Source: Alopecurus myosuroides
Lineage: Eukaryota > Streptophyta > Magnoliopsida > Poales > Poaceae
Length of the DNA stretch: 64,000 nt
Direction: 5' to 3'
Assembly: GCA_028641055.1 (NCBI GenBank)
Contig: CM054060.1
Coordinates: forward strand, 309,552,949-309,616,948
Shown: positions 35,403 to 48,321 of the stretch, in pieces
Layout of the letters: every line of letters starts with the position of its first letter
How positions within the stretch are numbered: the stretch's first letter is position 1
The notes under the pieces: generated by a model
Told to the model about the DNA's origin: nothing
Databases searched by the model: none
Seen by the model: only the letters and a program-made list of their open reading frames with translations
Translations under genes and position numbers: made by a program

Positions 35403-35902
35403 GATGACACCACTAACAAGGGATTGCGCCCTCGCAATCTGCCCACGAACACGAGGGAGGGTAAAAAAGTTCGACTATCGATTCCTCATGCTTCCAGTTG
35501 ATCTCCTCGACACCACTAACAAGGGCTTCTCGACACCACTAACAAGAGATTCTTGCTCGGAGCGAGGACGATGTTCTTCCACCAGGAATCTTCCGATGAT
35601 CGAACCTATTAGGTTAAAGGCTCAGAAAACGTCCACCCACGTAGGACCCTAACACTTTGAAAGATAGACAAGGGGGGAAGACTCCAAAACAAATAAGATG
35701 GGAGGGGAATAGAATAGAGATAAGGAGAAAACAAGAATCCTATTGAGATGTTTTCCAAAATAGTTTAGCAGAAATAGTTTTTGACACTCTAGAAACAACG
35801 GCCGTTAGCGAGGTTATCCTACAGGCTTTGCGGACCCGTTGCTTCGATAACCATTCGTATCGAAACAACCTCGGGAATCGGAAACCAGGCTCTGATACCA
35901 TT
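35403..35902 (-). other. 500-bp interior of the gene-less element
   Basis: Non-coding. GACACCACTAACAAG occurs three times (35406, 35509, 35532). Nothing resembling gag, pol or the pre-gag ORF of the Tekay element. Confidence 0.75.
35889..35900 (-). promoter_or_regulatory. Primer-binding site, initiator tRNA-Met type
   Basis: Minus strand reads TGGTATCAGAGC two bases inside the 5' LTR (35903-40149). Confidence 0.9.
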
Positions 35903-38900
35903 TGTGACGCCCCGAGATCGGGCACTATGCAGATTTCAGCATTCCCGCCAAAATCCACATAATAACCGATTCCAGGTTGCCACTTGTGATAACATTACAA
36001 CAGTTCACGAATAATCCACAACAACAACAGAAAAGATATATACAAGAAGACTCAAACGAGCCAAGGATACAACTGATACAATACAAAGATCCAAATAACA
36101 ACGGAAGAAACAACATAACGTCCGGCTACGGACAAGATACAAATTGGACTAAGAGTCCTGAAGATAACCGAGAGCGTCCAATCCCTGCCCAGGCCAAGCC
36201 GGAGGGATTCCCAAGCTAACGTCGTCAGACTTAAAACCTGTTGACTGCAATGTTGAATATGCAGCCACGAAAAAGGATTCGTGGGTCAGTACGGTTAAGT
36301 ACTGGCAAGCGGATAAACCATACTCACAAGATACCGGCGTAGCCAGTCATCACAAGATACAAATACTTTGGGTTCAACGGAAAGGAAAGGATTATTGCAA
36401 AGAAGCGGCAGCGGGCTGCACTAACTAACTACAGAGACTCACTACAACATCCGGCTAAAAGAGGGGGATAAGATAGCGTATCGGAACCAACTACAACTAC
36501 TCACCAAACAATACCCATCCAATGTTACCCCCTACTAAGGAAGCAACCCAAGGATAACTCACACTGTTGGATTAAGGACGGGTCAAGTTGTTGTGTCAAT
36601 AAGACTATTACTAGTCAAGTTATCATTAGTTAGGTGTAAGTTGTTCTGAGTACTTGTTAGCTAGTACTTTCACCAAGTCATCCATAACCGCGGAAAACAC
36701 GGCTTCTCGAGAAGATTTATCCCTGCAGGGGTGCACCAATTTGGCCGTACACGTAAGAATAACCCGCCAGATGGGAAGGCCTTTCCCACCAAGTGGGGCA
36801 CTCAACACAACTCAACTCTTCTTCGCATCAAGCCCAAAGAACCCCGTGCAGTGAGCGCACGGCTAATCAAGCCCCACGAAGAAAAGGGGACCCTCATAAC
36901 ACTCTAAGAACGTGTCTCCCTAAATGCCGACTACAAAAGTTCCACCCTGGCCTGGGTTCGCAAGATCATGCATGCGGCAAATGGAAAACCCGAACTAAAT
37001 GAGGCGATTTGGACAAGATGCGAATCGAATCAAATTGAGGGGGGTGCCCATACTCGCTTCCCACATGCGGTTAGTGCGCTCATCATGGATCAGTAGACAA
37101 GACCCTTTTCCTAATTAGGGTCGACACTAGCAGGCTCCAAAACCACGCCGGGCCTCCTGCCGGTGCCTTATCATCAAATTATTATTACCCAAAACATTAA
37201 CATGTTGTTGATTGAATTGAAACCCAACTATCAACTAAACAGGTGATATGAAAGGAACAACAAGACTTGAGCGCAAACAACACTAAGCATGCAACTACGA
37301 CACAAGGGCCAACAAGATAAACAAACAACAGTTAATAGGAAGTGGAAGGTAGGCTATATCATGGTTGCAAGGTAAACATATAATAGGATCGAGACACAAG
37401 CATCGAATAATAGGGCTAGCATAAGAACAACGGAAAGAATCGGTAACAAGTGATGAAAGGCAGCCATTTGGCAGCAAGTGAGTATACTTGCCTGAGATCC
37501 AGCAAGTAGAGGTACATCCGAACTTGTCGTTGCTCACATCATCTCAACGTCCTATCCGCGAAGAAGCAACGAACTAGAACAAACATCGGATGCAACAATT
37601 ACTTCTACGGCAAAAGATCCAGCATGATCCTATTTTATATGCATGGCATGGCAAGATGCAACAGTGGAAGCAACTTAAGCAATTTAATCGGGACCGGAGT
37701 CCGGAGAAATAGGAATTGGTTCAAGTTGTTTAGCTAACCATCAAGTTAATTGTTGTTTAGCATGGAAAACAGTAAATAGGTGAGTTAAGCAATATTAAAT
37801 GGAATAGGGCAACAATTGAATTAAATACCCCAACACATTCCATATTTATTTATTAGGTGAACATACATAACACTACTACAAATGCAACATGCAAGGCGCA
37901 ATCATGAACATAGATGGCATGAACAGATTAAGTGCATTTTTCTGGTATGAAAACATATTTTATTTGTTGGATTTGGAATTAAAATGAGCAAGTTATCAAA
38001 TTAGCAATTTTAAATGCATTAATTAAGAAATAGTTGTTCTCAGCAATTTAATTTATTTAAAATAGAAAACAAAGTTTATATTTGCAAAGTTTAGAGAATT
38101 TTGATTGGAAAACATATTTTACTTTTCAAATTTGGAGTTAAAATGAATTAGTTATGATTTATGCAATTAAATCAATTTAAATTGAGCCGGAAGCCCAACA
38201 TTTAATTTAGGAGGTTCACGTTATTTATTTACCCATCAAGATTAAATGTTGTTTAACATGGCGAGATGATATAAAGATGAGCTATGCAATTTTAAATGGA
38301 ACCCGGACAATATTTAATTATCCCAACTCATTCCATAATTAATTGTTAGGTGATATTATTATTACCCCGAAACCCACAAGATGCAATGCAAACATGATGC
38401 GATGACATTTTAAATATAGTTGATACGTTATAGAAAATAGGGCATAGGTATAGGGGTTTGGGTTTGGGGTGCACACGTGTGGAGAGGATCTTGGTGTTCG
38501 ACGCCGGAAAGAGGAGATCTTCGGGGCAACGCCGGTGCCTTCGGGACGTGGAGGAAGTAGTCGACGTCGAGGAAGTAGTGGAAGTAGTATTCGAGCACCA
38601 CTCTTCGGGGTTGGTGGAGATCTCGGCGTATCCGAGGTACACGTCACACCTTCGAGGTCGATGGGGTTCATGGCGTCCGTGTACTTGTCGATGTCTCTCG
38701 GTCGTTGGGCTCTCGTGGACACGCACGAAGGCGGCCACCACAAACAAGTCCATCGGTGGCGGTGTAGGCGTTCACGGTTCGTCGAGGAAGTAGTCGTGGT
38801 CGACTGTCAACATTATCACATACAGAACGTCGAGGAAGTAGACCTTGGCGATTCCATCTTCGAGGTTCACAATACGCACAAAGGCGGCCACACAAGGAGA

Positions 38901-40149
38901 ACACGGCGGGACGAGTACGGACGGCGGCGTAGATGTTCATGGGTTGATGACGTGCTTGTCGATGTACATGGTTGCTGGCCACCAGTGAGTTGCGGAGCTT
39001 CTATCTTAGTACCTGCTCATGACGGCACGATCCAGAAGGCATTGGTGCTCGGCTAGGTCGTGGCAGGAAGCATCGCAACTCTTGGTTGGAGCAGCGGAGA
39101 GGACCAAGAAGGAGGGCGTGGCCGTCGTCCGGCAAGAGCGCCGCTGTAGGTGTCCGCGACCCGCCGGCGAGGCATAAGCAGAAGCCCCTACCGGTCGATC
39201 TCTCTTTCTCCCACAAAAAAATCGCATGTAGGCAATGGCCTCCATGCTCACGACTGAAAGTACAGCCCCAACATGCGGTACAGCTGCCCGCCGTAGGCCT
39301 GACCACCGCCATGGACGCCGTCCTCTATACGGATGGTATCTTGGAGGTTTGTGGTTGGGCGAGCAGGAGGAGGTGGGGCGACGGCCGGCCATGGCAGCAC
39401 CAACGCGAGGATGAAGGAGGAGGGCGAGGTGGAGGGAGCACGGAGGAGGTCGGGCTGAGCTCGCCCCCTGGCGGCGTTCGACGGGAAGGGGAGCAGCAGC
39501 GGCGGGGCAGAGCTCGAGCGCGGCGGAGCCCTGCTCCTGCCGGCGCCGCGGACGGAGAGGAGGTGAGGGGCGCTCGGCGGCCGTGGGGCGGAGAGGCGTG
39601 GCGGAGGACGAGGGGAGAGGGCGACGGCCGGTGGACGGGAGGAGCGAGGAGGAGGTGGGCGAGGCAGACGACGAGGATGGAGGCGTCGAGCGAGAGGAGA
39701 TAGCGGCCAGGGGAACGAGGGGATCGATCGATCCCCTCCCTGGCGGCGCGTGCGAGTGCGTGCAGGTGTGCTGTGTGCGTGCGTTGTGTCGTGTGCGTGT
39801 GTTAGGCTAGAGTTCGCTAGGTGGGGTGGCCGGCTGGGCCTTAGATGGCCCAGTTTCGGTTGCCTCCCTCAACAATTTTTTTTTTTCAGGAATTAATAAG
39901 AGAGAAATTTTGGGAGGGTTTTAAATAAGAAAACATGAGTAAAAATAATTTGGATAAACAGTGACTTACTGATAATTCCTTTGAACATTTTTAATGCACC
40001 AAAAATATTTTCGAGTTGACAATTAAAATATGCTTGAGAGAAAGATATTTTGAGGTTCAACAAAAACCGCAATGCATGCATGACGATGCCATGATGCGGA
40101 AAAGAAAACCAAACAATCTAGTGGGGGGAGAAAATCCCCGGGCGTTACA
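35903..40149 (-). repeat. 5' LTR of the gene-less element
   Basis: 4247 bp, nearly identical to 31121-35402. The conserved block is at 36553-37190, with palindromes at 36703-36714 and 36721-36730. Confidence 0.92.
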
Positions 40150-40154
40150 GTCCA
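40150..40154. repeat. Target-site duplication GTCCA, right copy
   Basis: Matches 31116-31120. Confidence 0.93.
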
Positions 40155-41217
40155 TTTACCGACAATTGGATCATTTTGCTTTATAATAGATGGGATATGG
40201 TGTTTTATCCTTCATCAAACTCTGTTTGCAATATATTATGAAAACTAATCACTTCTCCTTTTTTATGAGCTTTTGTAGACTCTTGCTGATTATGCGAGCT
40301 GCCAAGGCCTTTATCAATGAAATTCTGATGATCTTGTTTTATTGGTAGATATGGAGAGCTGTCAAGGCCTTTCTGAACGACACTCTAAATATGTGTGGCC
40401 TAATAGTGGTATTGTTCATTCTAATTTTTCTATCCACTACATTATTATGAAATATTCTTCAATGACAAAATACATTTTTTGGTGCGGGTATTAGAGAACC
40501 TAAATAATCCACTGGCATTCTGATTTGATTCTTGTAAAAGGACGTTTTTGATTGTCTTAGATTATCGCGAGGGTAAGGATTCCTATTCGTACTATAATCG
40601 TGGTCTAACTTTGTTATTTTCCTTTCATGTTTGTCGTACTATGCCGTCCTACTATACTCATGCTGGTAATAGAAGCGATGTCCTGAAATTCAATACAACA
40701 AAATATTCTAAGCGATGCACCTTATTTTTCTTCTACCATTTTAGAAAAGGCCAGCACCCATGTTCTAAATTTGCTCATCACTACTTACATGTGTATTTTC
40801 TTGGTCTTCCTACAATAGCATGAAGGAATATTGGCGGTAAGAAGCATCTCAGTTTTTCCTAGAAGCACATGAAAATATAGAAGAAAATACTACTTACTGT
40901 ATGAATGGTTAAAGACCATATCATTTGTAAACAATAAAGTGTATCTATTCAGGTCAATAAGCATGCAACTCCATATCTATGTATAAATTTGACACTATAT
41001 TTTCTGAATTAGGATGAACTGTACTTCTATATAATCTTGTGCTATAAATATATTTAATTTATTGATTGAAAACTCATATTGATTCAATCTTTATTAATGC
41101 TTTATACCAGATAAGAGAATATATGTTCCTAAGATTACATGTGCATTCCATGTGCACAATTACTAGTGTGTTAAGTGATTATAGACTAGATTATTCACTC
41201 TAGTGAAAGTGGGAGAC
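40155..41217 (+). mobile_element. Unassigned DNA ending in an older Copia-type 3' end
   Basis: The last ~150 bp end in 'CTCTAGTGAAAGTGGGAGAC', which matches the polypurine region before the 3' LTR of Triticeae Copia elements. The LTR itself is displaced by the SIRE-type element starting at 41218. Earlier sequence has a short repeat 'GAGCTG(C/T)CAAGGCCTTT' at about 40299 and 40352 and no recognised gene. Confidence 0.4.
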
Positions 41218-41388
41218 TGAAAGTGCAAACGCGCTTAAATCATCTTGTTTTGGTGTTTGTTAACAAAAAATGTATCCTTAAGTGTGTTGATGCATTTCAG
41301 GGCGTAAACAACATATTTGATGTGGTGGTGTGGTGTTGCAAAAAGGAGCAAAGCACCTGGATTCCTTTCAGCTGGAGTTTTCTCCAGG

Positions 41389-41858
41389 CCGGAGTCTCCG
41401 GTCTCCCAGACCGGAGTCTCCGGTGTGAACAATTTCACCAGGGCATTTCTCTCGATTTCTGGTGTCGCCTGCGGTACCCAGACCAGAGACTGTCCGGAGT
41501 CTCCGGTGTGGATGTTTCCATTGAAGAATTTTCCTAAGGACTAAGTGGTGTCGCCTGCGGTACTCGGTCCGGAGTCTTACCGGAGACTGTCCGGAGTCTC
41601 CGGTATGACTAGGCGATGTTTCTCCCGCTCGACCCCAGACACTCGTGGGCTCTAACTGCTTTGACAAGACCGGAGTCTCTGGTCCCCCTGGCCGGAGTCT
41701 CCGCACTGAAGACTTCCTGAAGATTCTCAAGAGGTGCACTTGGTGTCGCCTGCTGCACTCGGTCCGGAGACTTACCGGAGATAGTCCGGAGTCTCCGGCC
41801 TGGTGGTTCTGCGAAAAGCTCAGACCGGAGTCTCTGGCCTTTACACCGGAGTCTCCGG
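41389..41858 (+). promoter_or_regulatory. Array of CCGGAGTCTCCGG palindromes in the LTR
   Basis: Six perfect copies (starting 41389, 41411, 41494, 41591, 41786 and 41846), near copies at 41670, 41692 and 41825, and half-sites near 41569-41586 and 41764-41780, all within 470 bp ahead of the TATA box. The motif is a perfect inverted repeat around one central base, as expected for a dimeric DNA-binding protein. Confidence 0.8.
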
Positions 41859-41906
41859 CGTGAGTTTGGCAGAAATGCTCCAACGGCTCTAAGACTTTAT
41901 GAGGGG

Positions 41907-41914
41907 TATAAATA
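41907..41914 (+). promoter_or_regulatory. TATA box of the SIRE-type LTR
   Basis: TATAAATA within 'aggggtataaatacccc', right after the palindrome array. Confidence 0.7.
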
Positions 41915-42655
41915 CCCCCTCCCCTCCACCTATCTTGGGTTAGCTCGTCCATAATTAAAGTCACCATTGTTGGAGCTCCCCCACCTTGCTAGATCTCCCA
42001 ATCCCTCTACCCAAAAGCCTTGATCTTTGGAGGATTGAAGGACAAGGCCCTGATCTACGTCTTCACCAACCGGATTTCATTTCCCCTTTCATTTGCTTGA
42101 GGGATCTTTGCCTAGGGTTTCCTCTTGTGGAGAACCTAGGCTTCTTGCTACTCTTGGTGATTTGTGAGTGTTGGGAGCCCCCAATTTGGTTGTGGGTGTG
42201 TGCCCCAAACTTGTTTGTAAAGGACTCGATCCCCGCCTCAAAGGGGTTCAATAGTGGAAGGTGAACTAGGCTTTTGTGGCGGAGTTCATCAGAGAATAGG
42301 GTGAGGCCTTTGTGGCATTCAGTAGGCCTTCGTGGCGATCTCACACCCCTCCAACGAGACGTACTCCCTTAACAAGGAGGAACTCAGGAATACATCGTGT
42401 CTCCGCGTGCTTCCATCGGTTATCTCATTCCCTTATCTTTTACTCACTTGTACTTGTTGCATAAATTGTTGTACTTGTTGCATTAAGTGTTGTACTAGTT
42501 GCATTTATTGCTATCCTTGCCATATAGGTAAATTCACCTTAGTTGCACTATCTAGAGAATTCACCTTTGTGTCAAGCCTAAACTACGATAAAAATTAAAA
42601 TTGGTCGTAGCACCTATTCACCCTCCCCTCTAGGTGCCCATACTTTACTTTCAAT

Positions 42656-42667
42656 TGGTATCAGAGC
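42656..42667 (+). promoter_or_regulatory. Primer-binding site, tRNA-Met type
   Basis: TGGTATCAGAGC two bases after the LTR end. Confidence 0.92.
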
Positions 42668-42753
42668 CTCGGCTCTTCTATTGGGCTTAACCGCCTAAGA
42701 TTTTTAGTATAGGAGACGATTTGGATACCGAAACGTTCGTGGCCAAGGTGACC

Positions 42754-44830
42754 ATGAATGATCTCAATGAGTTGAGAAATTCATTGACCTCATCCATAGA
42801 CACCAAATTTTATGAGTTGCGCCAAGTCTTGGCATAACTCCTCAAAGCCAAAGGACCGGAGGTCGCCGAATCTACTCCTCCGGAAACTACTCCGGAGGGT
42901 GCCAAGAAAGGGGTAGATGGTGATCCATCTAAAATTGCTTCCGCCGATAACTCCACCGAGAAGGGCACGGAAGGAGACGAAGAATATCACTCAGTTAAAG
43001 GACGATATTCTCCCGATCCCCCCGTCCCTCATCCTCATATAATCCCTAGGGGAGATCCACCTAAAATTGATGCTTTTTCTTTTCATGAATGGCAATATTA
43101 CATAGAGACTCACTTGAACTCTTCTTGTATAGATCTTTGGAGGATCACTCGTGATGGATACAAGCCTCATGACCCCAAGAACCTCACAAGAAGATAAGCC
43201 GTAGATTGCCAACTCAACTACACCGCCTTGTCCATTCTTCAACAAGCCGTGGGTCCTAACCACATGCCGCATATTCAACAATATTCCACCGCCAAGGAAA
43301 CATGGGACGCTCTTGTCGTCATGTTTGTGGGCAATGAGAGCATGCAAAGGAATAGATATGATGCCTTGAACAATGAGGCCGAAGGGTTCTATATGCTTGA
43401 TGGAGAGGACTATGTTGACATGTACTGGAGACTCAAGACTCTTGTCACTGCCTTCTAAAATGTTGGTGCCAAGTACATTCATGATGCTTGGATCAAGAGG
43501 AAGTACATGATTTCCATAATGCCATTTGAGGGCACGGACATGAAGAGCATTCAAGGAAGACATGATTTCTCTTCCATGACCTCAACTCAAGTGATGCAAG
43601 AAATGTGCTCATATCAAATGCAAACCAAGAATGCTCTTGACAACCGTGCTAGGTCCATTGGAATGCACAAAGGAGCATCCGTTGCTTTGAAGGCCAAGGT
43701 TGTGTCAAGAGAGGTTGAGTATGAAGGAGAAGGAGAAGAGGAATTGCCTCCTTTGAAGGAACAAGACTATGATCCCGTGCTAAAGGATCTCATTTCTCTC
43801 ACCGTGCAAAAGTTTTGGAACAATCCTCCCAAGGGCAAGAAATTCGTTGAGGAGAAGACCAAGTCTCTCTATGGAAATGATGGGGCTCAAAAAGTGAGGT
43901 CTTGCTTCAATTGCCAAGATAAGCACCACTTCATTGCGGAGTGTCCCTATGAGAATAGAGAGCTCCATAGTGGCAAGCTCATTCGCAAGGACAAGTCCAA
44001 GGTTGAGTACAAGAAACCTCACTTCAAGAAGAAACCATTCAACAAAAAGTCTCCCACAAAGTTTGTGCTCTTGACTCAAGAGGAGGATTCCGGGAGTGAT
44101 GAAGAAGAAGAAACCACAAGTGAAGTGGCCGCTCTAGCTATTGCTTGCATTCCATCATCTTCATATCTCTTTGAATCCCCCAATAACAATCATCCTCAAA
44201 GAAATGCCAAGTGCTTCATGGCTAAGGGCACGGAGGTATCACCTTCCTCCAACTCTAAGACCCCTAGTGAACTAGAACATCTTGCTAGTCTTAGAGTAGA
44301 AGATGAGAGGGTCTCCTTGGAACGTTTTATGTCTAACATGCAAAGGGAGACCAAGAAGTACTTTGAGTATCTCATGAGGAAATTGGGAGAGGCCCAAGAT
44401 GATCTTGAGAAGAAAGGTTAGGTTGAAAGAAGGGATGCGGATGAGATTGCATCCCTCTCTATGACTCTTGAGGAAGAGCACGATGGTAGAGTTTCTCTAG
44501 AGGAGGAACTTGAATCTATTGAATTAACTCATAATGAACTTGTATCTAACATCACTAAGGAACATGATCTTGCTATTGCTAAATATAAAAAGGCTAAAAA
44601 GGATAATTTGAGTTTGGGGTTGGTCATGCTAAACTAACCGAGGAGTTTGAAAAGCTAACCAAGGCTCACAAAGTTTTGGAGAGCCAACACTCTTCCCTCA
44701 AAGAGTTGCATGAACAACTTCAAACTCAACATAATCAACCTAACAATCCTAGAACCTCTACTTATTCTTGTGATAATGCAAATATTATTGAGGAAAATTC
44801 TAGGTTGAAGGATGAGCTAGCAAGGCTCAA
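42754..44830 (+). pseudogene. Copia gag, with in-frame stops
   Basis: One frame runs from Met 42754 to 44421, with TAA codons at 42835, 43195 and 43456 and a TAG at 44419. It has the retrotransposon capsid-type region ('ALSILQQAVGPNHMPHIQ', 'AKETWDALVVMFVG') and a CCHC knuckle ('CFNCQDKHHFIAEC', about 43904-43945). Behind it, coiled-coil sequence rich in Glu/Leu/Lys continues in frame to about 44635 and, after a frameshift, to the TAA/TAG region near 44830, as is usual in long SIRE gag proteins. It would form the virus-like particle. This copy cannot be translated as a whole. Confidence 0.8.
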
Positions 44831-46704
44831 GGGAAAAGGCCCTTAAGTTGAGAAGGTTGTGATCTCTACCCCACAAGTGGTTGCCCCTAGCTCTAATGTG
44901 GTCATTGCTAGACCAGAATTGAGTGCTCCAAGGAAACAAGTGGGTAAGCAAGGTCTTGGCTATGTAGCCAAGAAGAAGAACAAGAACAAGAAGAAGACCA
45001 ACAATGGTGCTTCGGGTGGTATTGTCATTAGGGACAACACTACTCGTAGCACACCCGCTCAAGCAAACAATGTTGTCTCGAGTAGTAGTGTCATGAGGGA
45101 CAACACTACTCGTAGCACCTCCGCGGGAACTAACAATCCACACCATTTCTTATATGTTGATTATTATGGTGTTGTGCAAGATAAATATGTTGGTCCTATT
45201 GAGGGTTTCATTGACTATACTATTTGGGTTCCAAAGACCCTTGTTGCTAACATGAAGGGACCCTCCTCAGGTCCTAACTCTAGTCAAGGATCTCTTGCAG
45301 GACTATGCTTCCGGTGGGACTAAATGGATAATTGATAGTGGATGCACTAGCCATATGACCGGAAGCAAAGAACTCATGACGGAGTTGCGCCCAAATGACA
45401 TTCAAGCAACCGTCACTTATGGAGACTCGTCCTCGTCTAAGGTATCCGGGTTCGGCAAGGTTGTGGTTGCTCCCGATATCACTATCGTGAACGTCATGCT
45501 TGTCGAATCCCTTGGTTACAATTTACTTTTCATCCGCTCTCTTGGAAAGATGGGTTTCTCCGTCTTTTTTGATGTTGATATTGTGGTCCTTTTGAGGAGT
45601 AAGACTCTTGATGTCGCTTACGTGGGACATGTTGAAAATGAGTTGTTCGTGGTGGACTTTTCGAAGTCCACCAACTCTCAAACAATGTGTCTTTTCGGAA
45701 AGGCGGACATTGGATGGTTGTGGCATCGCCTCTTGTCCCATGTAAACATGAGAACTTTGCAAATTCTTCACAAAGGTGGCCTTATTGTCGGACTAAAATA
45801 AAATGTTTCCTTTTCAAAGGATCGTGATTGTAGGTCGTGTGTTGAAGGAAAGATGCATGATAAGGCACACAAGGCCAAGACTATTATTTCATCAACGAGG
45901 ATCTTGGAGCTTCTCCATGTTGATCTCTTTGGTGTCGTGCCCGAAACAAGTCTTGGAGGCAAAAAATATTGCTTGGTGATTGTCGATGATTATTCAAGAT
46001 ACACTTGGGTTTATTTCTTCAAGTGGAAGAGTGAGACTCAACAAACCATCATCGACTTCACCAACCAAGTGCAACGTCAAAACAATGTGCAAATCATGGC
46101 TATTAGGAGTGATAATGGCTCGGAGTTCAAGAATTACACTTTGAATGAATTCCTTATTGAAGAAGGCATTCGTCATCAATACTCCGCCACTTACACTCCT
46201 CAACAAAATGGTGTTTCCGAAAGGAAGAATCGCACTCTCTTGGATATGGCAAGTACCATGTTGGCGGAGTACACTTCTCCCCAATATTTATGGGCCGAGG
46301 CCATATCCACCGCATGCCACTCCTCTAACCGCCTCTACATCTGCAAAGGCTTGGACAAGACTCCATATGAGATCCTCACCGGCAACAAGCCCAACGTATC
46401 CTACTTCCGTGTATTCGGTTGTAAGTGCTTTTGTTTGATCAAGGGTGTTGGGTTGTCTAAATTTCAATCCAAAACTATTGAGGGTATATTTGTTGGTTAC
46501 GGTGCCGAATCCCACACTTATAGAGTCTATGACAAAGCCTCACGGATTGTCATATAATCTTGTAGTGTGATTTTCGAGGAAAATGACGGCTCCCAAGTGG
46601 CGCAATTTCATGTTTCAAATGTAAATGTTGAAATGCCTCAAGAAGCCATAGGAAGGATGGGCGTGGGATTCTTCCGCCCCATCGAGAGACACCTTATGGC
46701 GACT
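44831..46704 (+). pseudogene. Copia protease and integrase
   Basis: After a Lys/Asn-rich linker the protease motif 'IIDSGCTSHMTG' appears near 45327 (frame changes near 45300). The pre-integrase His/Cys domain follows ('LWHRLLSHVNMRTL', then 'CRSCVEGKM'; a TAA lies between, at 45799). The integrase core has 'HVDLFG', 'RSDNGSEF' and 'PQQNGVSERKNRTL', so D, D and E are present. A TAA at 46555 and a TGA near 46705 follow before RT. Confidence 0.8.
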
Positions 46705-46705
46705 T

Positions 46706-48321
46706 GAGAAGGACTATGCTCTACTCAAGTGAAGCCCTCCTCTATAATAGAAGAACAAGCCAAGGAGCCAAGTATTACACCTAACCAAGAACATGTTGAA
46801 GACCCTCCTCTTATTGACCAAGTCACTATGCAAGATGCAACCACTCCTATAATTTATGCTAGTCAAGGTCAAGGCCAAGATCTACCATCCTCTTCTCAAG
46901 TTGAAGCTACTGTCGAAGATATTGTTAATGATGATGATGATGATGATGATCAAGGCCAAGTTGGTCAAGATGGGGACCCAAATGATCAAGTGATCCCTCC
47001 ATGCAATAATGCGGAGATCGAAGCCCGTCGTGTCAAAATGATAAGAAGAGCTTTGAAGCATATTGATGCCCAAGACAACAAGGTCTTGGAAGATATTCAA
47101 GCTAGAAGATCCACAAGAAGGCAATTGGCACATTTTAGTGAGCATCAAGCTCATATCTCTATGGTGGAACCAAAGAAAGTGTTTGAAGCTCTTGAGGACT
47201 CCGATTGGGTTGAAGCAATGCATGATGAGCTCAATAACTTTGAGCGCAACAAAGTTTGGAGATTGGTTGAGAAGCCCAAAGATTGCCACAATGTTATTAG
47301 CACTAAGTGGATTTTCAAGAACAAGCAAGATGAGCATGGCATTGTCATAAGGAACAAGGCAAGATTGGTTTCTCAAGGTTATACTCAAGTTGAAGGCATT
47401 GACTTTGATGAAACCTACGCACCCGTGGCTCGCCTTGAGTCCATCCGTATCCTCCTTGCTTATTCTTCTTCTCATAATTTCAAATTACAACAAATGGATG
47501 TCAAAAGTGCTTTCTTGAATGTTCCACTAAAGGAGGAAGTATATGTGAAGCAACCTCCGGGGTTCGAGAATCTCAACTTTCCTAACCATGTCTACAAACT
47601 TGACAAAGCTCTCTATGGTATCAAACAAGCACCACGTGCTTGGTATGAGGACCTTAGAGAATTGTTGGATGACCGTGATTTCGAAGTTGGGAAGATCGAC
47701 CCTACTCTATTCACCAAGAGAGTAAAGGGAGAGATTTTCATATGCCAACTCTATGTGGACGATATTATCTTTGGCTCAACTAACCAAGCTTTCAATAATG
47801 AGTTCTCTAAGCTTATGACTGACAGGTTCGACATGTCTATGATGGGTGAGCTTAAATTCTTCCTGGGCTTTGATATCAAGCAATTTTCTCGTGGAACTTT
47901 CGTTTCTCAAGCCAAGTATACCCAAGACATGATCAAGAGGTTTAACTTCCTAAATGCAAAGATCAAAACATCTCCTATGCAAGTCAAGTGCCACCTATCA
48001 CGTAATCCGAAGGGTAAAGATGTGGACCAAAAGATGTATCGTTCTATGATTGGTTCTTTGCTCTATCTTTGTGCATCTAGGCCCGATATCGTTTTGAGTG
48101 TAGGTGTGTGTGCAAGGTATCAAGCGGCACCTAAGGAAATCTATTTGATGGCGGTCCATTGGATCTTTCGTTATTTGGTTCATACCCCAAGATTTGGTTT
48201 GTGGTACCCAAAGGGGGCACAATTTTTTCTCAAGGGCTACACGCATTCCGATTGGGCGGGTGATCAAGATGATAGGAAGTCTACTTCTGGGCTTGACAAT
48301 TTTTTGGTAGGTCTTTGGTGA
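46706..48321 (+). pseudogene. Copia reverse transcriptase
   Basis: Long open stretch (530 codons from 46729) with all RT landmarks: '[13 protein letters not shown]', '[13 protein letters not shown]', '[10 protein letters not shown]', '[11 protein letters not shown]' and the catalytic 'LYVDDIIFG' near 47750. It runs on into RNase H ('[18 protein letters not shown]'). A small deletion near 48300 shifts the frame and ends it at 48321. Confidence 0.85.

Larger units (their letters stand above)
31121..40149 (-). mobile_element. Complete gene-less LTR element with 4.25-kb LTRs and 0.5-kb interior
   Basis: LTRs 31121-35402 (4282 bp) and 35903-40149 (4247 bp) begin TG and end CA, are flanked by GTCCA on both sides, and enclose only 500 bp. 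A tRNA-Met-type PBS at 35889-35900 sets the orientation (minus). No gag or pol coding capacity is present; frames in the LTRs are GC-rich leader or promoter sequence. By hand I count about 40 substitutions and one 36-bp indel between LTRs, close to 1 %, so the insertion is recent and must have used proteins from another element. A polypurine tract is not obvious at the inner edge of the left LTR. Confidence 0.88.
41218..42653 (+). repeat. 5' LTR of the SIRE-type element
   Basis: 1436 bp, with matching ends TGAAAGT and ACTTTCA. Its U3 part holds the palindrome array at 41389-41858 and a TATA box at 41907. Confidence 0.9.
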
